A DNA stretch of 64,000 bases from Periplaneta americana. Its lineage: Eukaryota > Arthropoda > Insecta > Blattodea > Blattidae. The notes beneath the pieces were generated by a model. The model was given only the letters and a program-made list of their open reading frames with translations. It was not told the origin of the DNA and searched no databases. Position 1 is the stretch's first letter; each line of letters starts with the position of its first letter. Location of the stretch: contig NC_091120.1 in the NCBI RefSeq assembly GCF_040183065.1, forward strand, positions 75,510,208 to 75,574,207, given 5' to 3'. The position numbers and the translations under genes were made by a program. Shown piece by piece: positions 56,640 through 64,000 of the stretch.

Positions 56640-57480
56640 TCTTTTCTTTCTTTCATCATTCTTCATTTCGCTTTCTAGTTATTCTTCAGACCTTCATTTC
56701 GTTTCACTGTTCATTCTTCCTTTCGTTTTCTCGATCGTTCATCTCGTTCCATTGTCCATTCTTCTCTTCGTTTTCTGGATCGTTCTTCATCTCTTTCCAT
56801 TACTCATTCTGCCGTTCGTTTTTTGGATCCTTCTTCATTTCGTTGCATTGTTCATTCTTCTTTCCGTTTCTCAGTCGTTCATCTCGTACCATTGTTCATC
56901 CTTCCGTTTCTTTTCTCGATCGTTCTTCCGTTCCATTTCTCGATCATTCTTCCGTTCATTTTCTCGATCGTTCTTCCGTCCTTTTTCTTCTTCGTCCTCT
57001 CGTTCGTTTTCTCGATCGTTCTTCCGTCCGTTTTATCGATTATTATTTCGTTCGTTTTCTCGAATATCCTCCCGTTCGTTTTCTCGATCGTTCTTCTGTT
57101 CAAGTTCTCGATTGTTTTTCCGTTCGATTTTTCGATCGTTATTTCGTTTGATTTCTCGAACGTTTTTCATTCTACTTCTCAATCGTTCTTCCGTTCGTTT
57201 TCTCGATCGTTCTTCCTCTCGTTTTCTCGATCGTCCTTCCGTTTGTTTTCTCGATCGCCCTTCCATTAGGCTTCTCGATCGTTCTTCCGTTTGATTTCTC
57301 TATCGTCTTTCCATTCGAATTCTCGATTGTTCTTCAGTTCGAATTTTCGATCATCCTTTCGTTTTCTTGATCGTTTCTCAGCATCGTTTTTTTCGGTATT
57401 TCTTTCATACATTCTTCTTCTTGTTTCCTCGATCGTCCTATCATTCGTTTTCCCGATCGTTCATTCGAAAATTTTCTCTC
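56640..57480. repeat. 24-bp satellite rich in TCGATCG
   Basis: Tandem 24-base unit around TTCTCGATCGTTCTTCCGTT, clearest at 56900-57300, with many point changes. The unit length is a multiple of three, so Phe/Ser/Arg-rich frames stay open on plus and Arg/Glu/Lys-rich ones on minus. Several phases are open at once, which argues against coding. Confidence 0.88.
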
Positions 57481-58060
57481 TTATCCTTCTGTTATTTTGG
57501 TTTCTTTTTGTGTTTGTTTTCTCGTTTGTTCTTCTGTTTCTTCTATGTCATTTTCTTTCTTTCGATCAGTCTATTCTTCTTTCATTTTTTCTTTGTTCTT
57601 TCAAACATTCATAATTCTCCGGTATTTCTTCTTTTTCCTCGTCTATTCCTAGTTCGTGTTTACTTTATTCTTTCGTTCTTTCTTTATACATTTTTCTTTT
57701 GTTCTATCATTCGTTTTCTAGTTACTGTAACTTTCGTTTCGTCGATGGTCTTTTTCGTTAGTTTTTGTCGTTCTGTTTCTTCTATGTCATTTTCTTTCTT
57801 TCGATCAGTCTATTCTTCATTACTTCTTATAACAAATTTCTTTCTTCTCTCCTCTTTTCTCTCTTCCATTTTACTGTATATCGCCCTCCTTATCCCTTTC
57901 TCTTCCGCTTCTCTTCTTCTTCTTCTCTTTCTCTCCCTGCTACGCTGTTCTCCTCTTTTGCGTATTTATCTTCTCTTTCTGCACTTCTCTTTTCTTCTTT
58001 TCCCCTCTCCTCTCTCGTATCATCTCTACTCTGTTCTAGACGTCTACGATATTGCACGTG
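57481..58060. repeat. polypyrimidine low-complexity DNA
   Basis: C/T-rich continuation without clear periodicity. The phrase TTCTTCTATGTCATTTTCTT occurs twice (57538 and 57777 regions), about 240 bases apart, indicating a local duplication. Confidence 0.75.
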
Positions 58061-58087
58061 TTCAAGAATATCAATCTATTACTAACA

Positions 58088-58963
58088 TTCAAGCTGGCCA
58101 AAGTTGAGTTGACACAGTTCCATAATAGTATAGGCGATGTGTCAAAATATCGCCATCATTACCGAACTTCGGGTGTCAAGGCGGCATCGTCCCTGCCCTG
58201 TCGTTAGTTGACCTTTTAATGAACACCAACTTATTAAGGGTCACCATCTCAATTCATCTTATCTGGGTTTCAAAAAGTTTCTAAGTCGGTATCTATCGAG
58301 TTTAAAGCCGGTTTCGCATTTTTAATAATTATTTCTTCTGGATAGATCGTTTTGCACGCCTCTTAGAAATGATGTAATAAGGTAATAGTAAACTTTGCAC
58401 AAGTTTGAAAATATAAACGACTATTTATTCATACATTACATTCAATCACCAATGGAGTGTAAGTATCCGATGAATCTGAATCAATCAAAGCCTTGTAGAA
58501 CAACGCAAAATTATTGTTATACAAATTATTGCACCTAACCGGCAGTTGTTTTTTCCTGTAAAATCAATAGGGACCAATTTTACACCCATAACAGGCATCA
58601 CATTGCAGTGACTTGCAAGAAAAATGACTGATTGATCGCGAGAAGGTATATAAAATAATAATTATAGGCGCGAAGCCTTGTGAGTTAAAATAATTTGCTG
58701 CTTATTGTTAATGGTTGAATACGGGTAATTTGTTCTGTATTTATGAATGATCTTCCTGCAGTTGTGTTTCAGGACCTTCTTTATATTAAGTTCATAATTT
58801 GAAAGCATTGTTGTTACCTCTTTGTAATTGCCCTGATCATATATGTGATCTGGGGTAATAGAAATGAAGTTTTGTTGATTTTTGTATAAGATAGGTCAGT
58901 TATAGCCATGGTCCCAAGAACAGCTGCGGTTGATAGCTGAAGTCATTGTTCAGATAAGACAAT
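58088..58963. other. no gene recognised
   Basis: AT-rich DNA without motif-bearing frames. Confidence 0.45.
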
Positions 58964-58975
58964 AACAAACGAAGG

Positions 58976-59235
58976 AGGCCACTGGCGTGGCTCAGTCGGT
59001 TAAGGCGCTTGCCTGCCGGTCTGAAGTTGCATTCGGGCGCGGGTTCGATCCTCGCTTGGGCTGATTACCTGGTTGGGGTTTTTTCCGAGGTTTTTCCCAA
59101 CCGTAAGGTGAATTCCAGGTAATCTATGGTGAATCCTCGGCCTCATCTCTCCAAATACCATCTCGATATCACCAATCTCATCGACGCTAAATAACCTAGT
59201 AGTTGATACAGCGTCGTTATATAACCAACTAAAAA
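58976..59235 (+). mobile_element. tRNA-derived SINE (family C), full length
   Basis: TSD AACAAACGAAGG / AACAATCGAAGG (58964-58975, 59236-59247; 11 of 12). The head GGCGTGGCTCAGTCGGTTAA has a clear A box, and GGGTTCGATCC is the B box, the two parts of a pol III internal promoter. The body has GGTTGGGGTTTTTTCCGAGG; the tail has CGACGCTAAATAACC and AGCGTCGTTATATAACCAAC, ending in A7. Confidence 0.92.
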
Positions 59236-59249
59236 AACAATCGAAGGTC

Positions 59250-60560
59250 TGATGGCACTATCTTGTATTATGTCGTGATATATCGATCACATTGGTATGA
59301 TATACTACAATACAAGGCTGTGAAGTGTTTTTAACAAAATCGAGGAAAAGTTTGAAAAACGAGCAGAGTGAGTTTTTAAATTTCCGAAATTTTTTAATGC
59401 CCTTCACAAACGTGTATTGTACAATATTTTTTTGCTTGACCATATTTTTAAAATTGCAAATACAATACATTTTTCATTGAACATTTAGAGCAATATTATT
59501 CCAAAGCCTTCGCGAAATACTGTAACGGTAACAAAGTAACAATAAATGCACTGTAATGAGTCTATTTCAGTATAGTTTTATGTTATGAAGAATAGTTTCC
59601 CTAGCAACAAGTTTCTGTGTTGGAATTCTAATTTTCAAGGCCTAACAACAATAGCTGTAAATACAATAAAAATACGATATTGTAAAAAAGAATATTTGGC
59701 ATTTAAGAATACATTTAATATAATGATTGAATAGTGTAACAACTTTCGACTGTGCCATTTCAACTTTCGGATAACGAAAAGCAGTGAGCTAGGTTATTCA
59801 TTCTGGCGGTGTGAGATTTCAAAGCGATAATCAAATCGTCATTGAGAAAAAAACTGATATGAAGAAAGATCTTAAGTTTGTTCTTGTTCTTAATGTATAG
59901 ACCTATTGTTTTAAACGTCTTATTTCTTATTTATGTACCTAATCTGTTAATGTTAATATAACTTACATAATTTCGAGAAATAATCTAAACAATCCTTTAT
60001 AGCCTAATTAACAGCATTCGTGGTATTACGATAAATTAACAGAATTACTTTCAAACGAAAATATTCTTTGAAATAACATATTCGTGTGATAATCATTTTA
60101 TTAGTAGCAGTTAAAAGTGTTAAGAATAATAGAAGTTAGCTCTGGTTTCACTAAAGATGAGACTGTTCAATGTAGCTCTTTTCAGATTGTGGTCCTTGCA
60201 CCGATACGTTTATGCATAGTACTATTTGCATGCCTAATGATCTATCACATAATTATGCTCAAGCTATATTGCATGGTGCTGATTTATTTTGTGCATTAAT
60301 TAAAATATGTGTAACTACAGAGTGTTCGAGCCAAGATGTCCCCCACTACTGTGAAAACTAGTTGACGGGCGGGAATGATGCGTGTCCCGGCATTATGCCT
60401 CTCGCTAGTTACGACAGATTCCGACAGCTCTCAAGTCAATTTTCAGTCCGTCTCTGTTGTGCGCGTTTGTGTTGTGATTTACAGTATTATAGAACAACGC
60501 ATTTTTATATTCCTATTGGAGTTATAATTCTATTTTGTGTGAAAAAAAATTCTGTCTTAA
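59250..60560. other. no gene recognised
   Basis: AT-rich DNA. The frames at 59258-59470 and 60117-60299 lack recognisable features. Confidence 0.45.
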
Positions 60561-60564
60561 CAGT

Positions 60565-60815
60565 TTTTGGTAGTTCAGTCAGCTAAGGCACTTGTCTGCC
60601 AATCCGGAGTTGAGCTCGGGCGCGGGTTCGATTCCTGCTTGGGCTGATTACCTGATTGATTTTTTCTGAAGTTTTCCCCAACCATAAGGCGAATATCCGA
60701 AAATCTAGGGCGAATTCTCGGCCTCATCTCGCCAAATACCATCTCGTTATCACTAATTACATCGACGCTAAATAATCTAGTAGTTTATACAGTGTCGTTA
60801 AATAACCAACTAAAA
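60565..60815 (+). mobile_element. tRNA-derived SINE (family C), diverged copy
   Basis: Same head, B box (GGGTTCGATTCC), body and double tail as 58976-59235, about 15% diverged, with a small deletion in the body (GATTGATTTTTTCTG). TSD not identified. Confidence 0.85.
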
Positions 60816-60862
60816 AAAAAGAATCTATATGTCTACTCTTACATCTGTCACTCCATCTTATA

Positions 60863-61826
60863 CAAGGTGATTCACGAGGAAAGGTAAAAAATTTAGGGTA
60901 CGATATCTTAGGCCATTTTGAGTGAAAAAGTTCATATGAACATAGGTCCGATTTCGAACGATGGCGGAGCTAGATGCATTTTTTTTGGTAAAACGTCTCG
61001 CCCCAATATGAATCAGACGTTACCATATGGTGCTGACGTTAGACAAGATCACCAATCGCAATGAATGACGTAACATTGGAATCTGCATTGTGAGCGATGT
61101 AGATAAGAGAAGAGAAACAAACCGGGTGGTGGGGCATTACAAATGTCGCAACAAATACGCTACCACTTATCAGTTAACAGCAGTTCAGTCAGCTACCTAC
61201 AGTACAGTAGTTATACAGGTACAGTTATCGGAAGAGTTAAGTTGTGTTTTTCAAGATGCCTTATAAATTTTCGACTACAGAATACGCCGTTATTGTGTAT
61301 GTTTATGGTTTGTGCGATGAAAGTTCCTTGCGTGCCGTCGCTGAATATGAACGACGCTTTCCGAACAGAAGGGTACCATATCGAAGAGTACTTACTGTCT
61401 ATGTGGTTGGATGAAAGACTTGGTATAGCAGAGGGAGGGGGAAACGAGAGAGGCGGTAATCGATCGTATTTTGGATGCAGCATAAAGACAGCCACGTGCA
61501 ACTCTCCCGAGCGATGAGCGCGATTCACGCCCAAGCTCAACAATGCATTGAAGCAGAAGGAGATACCTTTGAAAATGTGCGAAAACATCGACCCCGATTT
61601 CTAGAATATTAGGTATGTATGCATACATGAATATAAACTTTAAATTTGTCCGTTATCTGTCTCTGAATGCGAGTTAGTACAATGGAATCTCAGAAGTTTT
61701 TGTGAAATCTAAGAGCCATATCTCCGTAACCGTTCAAAAATGGACCTATATTCATATGAACGTTTTCACTCAATGACTTCAGAATTCACATCCTAAATTT
61801 TTTACCTTTCCTCGTGAATCACCCTG
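60863..61826 (+). mobile_element. TA-target DNA transposon with ~100-bp TIRs
   Basis: Left end CAAGGTGATTCACGAGGAAA and right end complement of CAGGGTGATTCACGAGGAAA, with complementarity extending over about 100 bases. TA at 60861-60862 and 61827-61828. The interior keeps a transposase N-terminus (61256 on), but the total length of 964 bases shows the catalytic part is deleted. Confidence 0.87.
61256..61600 (+). pseudogene. transposase N-terminal (helix-turn-helix) fragment
   Basis: From ATG 61256: MPYKFSTTEYAVIVYVYGLC followed by SSLRAVAEYERRFPNRRVPY, then a stop at 61412-61414. Later frames keep ILDAA-like and FENVRKHRPRF pieces, the latter suggesting the end of the original protein. The SLRAVAEYERRFPNR motif is the DUF4817-type helix-turn-helix start that I associate with Tc1/mariner-superfamily proteins whose C-terminus reads WPPRSPDL-PLDF-LWG, as at 29960-30223. 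It is a remnant of one internally deleted gene. Confidence 0.7.
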
Positions 61827-61829
61827 TAT

Positions 61830-62335
61830 AAAGAAAATGTTCTCTAATAAGGTATAATTATACCCGACTTCCATTATATCGCCATTTTTTGTAATTCTTA
61901 AAAAGAAAAACCGATTTTGTAAAGGACATAATTTCCGAATGAATTTACTCACATGATTTAATTCTAACCCAGCAAGGAGACCATCCTTGGTCTATTTTAC
62001 TGTATCCCTGGTAAGCGCACTCCCAACCTACATCAACTACCTTAAGATTCTCTGTGTATTTGGGGTGCGAATAAGCTACCACAATCCCGTCCGAAACAGT
62101 CGGCGATAAGGGAGTGCTAGGCCTATAGTGTTAATGGTGCTCGTGACGGAATGATACCTAACGTAGGGAAACGGGAGGACCCCGAATAAAACCAACTGTG
62201 GCCTTGTGCACATCAACTGTCACTATGGATTTTCAACGAAATAATCCAGACGTGACAGGGATTCAAACCATTCGCCTGCGTAATAGGCCGGAGGTTTAGT
62301 CCACATAGACATCGCAGGGAAGAATTGACAAACAG
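61830..62335 (-). repeat. probable tRNA-derived repeat (minus)
   Basis: On minus, 62258-62325 has a tRNA-like layout with TATGTGGACTAAACCTCC, GGCCTATTACGCAGG and B-box-like GTTTGAATCCC. The body toward 61970 is unlike the other SINE families here. Boundaries and TSD unclear. Confidence 0.5.
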
Positions 62336-62504
62336 ATAAACATATTAGAGATATCAGAAGCAAAGTTCTAGGTACCTGTATCAGGTTTGATGTAAAAGTG
62401 TAGTTTCATGAAAAACTCTTATGGCCTGATGTCGATAGCAAGATAAGTGTCGGTACAGGCCAGATGGCCTACCATGCAGTAGATGATGATGATGATGTAT
62501 AATT

Positions 62505-62870
62505 TTCAATAGATTATTATTTAGCGACGCTGTATCGACTTCAGTTTATTTAGCGTCGCTGAAATATGCGATAGCAAGATGAGGTTCTGGCGAGTTGAAT
62601 CTGAAGGTTTGCCAAGTGATTGCCTGGCTTTCGCCTTAGAGTTAGGGGAAAACAATAAAAAAAGTGTTTTTCGTATGATGAGAAAGTAGGAAGAATTTAA
62701 ACTTCCTGGTTACGTGATCATCATGGCGCATGATCAGTGCTTCAAAGAGAACATTCACACCCAAATCCCATAAAAGAAAGAGGAATAGGTTTCTGCAAGG
62801 AATTGAACTCAAGACATCTGCATCTGTATCCAGTGTACACCGTTTGGGTCGCAATGGAGAGAAATGAATG
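62505..62870 (-). mobile_element. tRNA-derived SINE (family D) with the shared tail
   Basis: Read on minus, the head near 62860-62795 has GAGTTCAATTCC (B-box-like) and the tail at 62520-62565 has AGCGACGCTAAATAAACTG and AGCGTCGCTAAATAATAATC, the same double motif as families A-C. The body differs. A TGATGATGATG run at 62481-62497 adjoins the tail. Confidence 0.68.
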
Positions 62871-62879
62871 AATGACGTT

Positions 62880-63395
62880 AAATTGTGTAACAAAGACATG
62901 GGCAAACATACGTCAATAAAAAATGAAATAAAACATGTGAGGTGTGTACCATTCTTACATGTCTATGCTTCCCCACTCCAGGAACAATCTCATTCAAGGA
63001 TTTTTACTTTGCCTCTCTGTGTATTATGATGTTACTATGGCAACGACCGTGATGGGGAATAATTTACTAAGTAGTGGGGGTATAGAGCGTATTTTTTATT
63101 AATAATTCTCCTACCACATATGTGACGTACCAAGTATCCTTATAAAAAATGCCAAGGAATGGTGAATGCCATTCACATAAACCTGGCTGCCTGTGTCTGC
63201 TGTTATAGTACTCCGCTGCTGGCTAGGGAATCAGTCTGCTTGTATCGGTGCTGCCAGCAAGACGTCTTGAACAGTGCAGCATGGGAGCAGGTAACTAACC
63301 TACCGCAATGGCAAGCACGCGGCAATAGCTAGCCAGATTCACGCACAGATATCAGAGTCGTTGGATTTTACAGTGTTGTTCGTAAAGTTCACGTC
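62880..63395. other. no gene recognised
   Basis: AT-rich, then a GC-richer patch (63180-63330) with GCTGCTGGC / GCAAGACG words. No frame of note. Confidence 0.4.
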
Positions 63396-63399
63396 TCAT

Positions 63400-64000
63400 T
63401 GACCGTATCGGAATTTAGTGAAGAGATAAGGTTAGGTTAGATATTTACCGGCACATTAAAAAGTATCTTTCTGTCACTAGTGTTTATTGTAATGTTCTTC
63501 TGTTACTTCAGAAGGAGCTAGAATAAGATTTTCAACTATTTTTCTTATAAAAAATGAGGAAAATCAGGACATAGATGTAATTTTATTCAGATAGACGGTA
63601 TAATTGTACAAAAAGTACTGACATAACTTTAATTGTAATGGAATTTAGTGAAAAGATGAAGTTAGGTTAGGTATTTACCGGCACATTAAAAAGTTTCTCT
63701 TTGTCACTAGTATTTCTTGCCACTCTTACTTATGAAAGAGGTTAGAATAGGGTTGCCAACCTTTTTCTTATAAAAATGAGGAAAAGCATGACATCGACGT
63801 AATTTTATTCAGATATATGGTATAATTTTACACAAAGTACGGACATAACTTTAAACGTAACGGAATTTAGTGAAGATATAAGGTTAGGTTAGGTATCTAC
63901 CGGAGCTTTAAAAGTATCTTTCTGTCAATAGTGTTTATTGTAATATTCCTCTCTTACTTCATTAGGGATTAGAATAGGATTACCAACTGTTTTTCTTATA
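63400..64000. repeat. tandem repeat, ~225-bp period, runs off the window
   Basis: GGAATTTAGTGAA begins units at about 63410, 63640 and 63862. Each has AAGGTTAGGTTAG-like, TATCTTTCTGTCA-like and TTTTTCTTATAAAAA blocks. Three units are visible, the last cut by the window edge. Each unit holds two abutting copies of TTAGG, the insect telomeric word, but only as a pair. Confidence 0.85.

Noticed and set aside
56752-58107. Frames of 100-246 codons with Phe/Ser/Arg repeats and an antisense Arg/Glu/Lys frame
   Set aside because: Composition artefact of the 24-bp TCGATCG satellite and the C/T-rich DNA after it.
61143-61628. Frames of 124, 125 and 78 codons across this segment
   Set aside because: They overlap on both strands in a TIR-bounded transposon. 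The only motif-bearing frame starts at 61256.
1-64000. CRISPR array, bacterial operon, integrated virus or LTR retrovirus
   Set aside because: The direct repeats are satellites or SINEs without regular unique spacers. No Shine-Dalgarno-led gene clusters, no viral replication or capsid motifs, and no paired LTRs were seen.
63410-64000. True telomeric DNA
   Set aside because: TTAGG appears only as isolated pairs inside a ~225-bp unit, not as an uninterrupted array.

Overview
The window looks like non-coding DNA from a large, AT-rich, repeat-laden insect genome. I found no host protein-coding gene, rRNA or functional tRNA that I can defend. The repeats suggest a cockroach or other blattodean, possibly Periplaneta: several tRNA-derived SINE families share one 3' tail, and there are many degraded LINE copies with GRPRRRWEDNI-type C-termini, mariner/hAT/Helitron relics and TTAGG-bearing satellites. 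The taxon is my recollection of such repeats, not a search result.

Layout. 1-4.8 kb: mostly unrecognised DNA plus a minus-strand LINE relic split by a 757-bp insertion with 14-bp target-site duplications (TSDs). 4.87-7.2 kb: a 2.3-kb minisatellite (24-bp monomer, 72-bp higher-order unit). 7.4-11.5 kb: SINEs, MITEs and tRNA-like repeats in tandem and head-to-head. 11.65-14.08 kb: a 2.4-kb DNA transposon with CACTA-type ends and a dead gene of an unusual zinc-rich family. 15-19 kb: fold-back MITEs, a palindrome and a SINE. 20.0-27.7 kb: a polypyrimidine satellite split by a near-complete I-group LINE with intact ORF1 and dead ORF2. 28.6-31.0 kb: a nest of TA-target and hAT-like elements. 31.35-37.8 kb: one LINE copy broken by two composite insertions, the second holding a MITE and a Helitron. 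38.7-39.55 kb: a truncated LINE with clean TSDs. 41.8-45.8 kb: SINE, hAT MITE, TIR element and a 1.3-kb hAT derivative. 48.4-50.3 kb: a 1300-bp mariner with TIRs and TA TSDs, then an older mariner relic. 51.9-54.9 kb: a second multiply interrupted LINE. 56-58 kb: a composite SINE and a TCGATCG-rich satellite. 59-62.9 kb: more SINEs and a TA-target transposon. 63.4 kb to the end: a ~225-bp tandem repeat that runs off the window.

Nothing here works together as a pathway. The useful content is stratigraphic: the LINE reading frames at 2.5-3.8, 31.4-37.8 and 51.9-54.9 kb let later insertions, their boundaries and TSDs be read almost to the base, so the relative age of about ten elements can be ordered. 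The least familiar items are the 11654-14081 element, the two insertions with 9-bp TSDs at 32.4 and 35.4 kb, the repeated fold-back tRNA-like modules, and the tail shared by otherwise different SINE heads.
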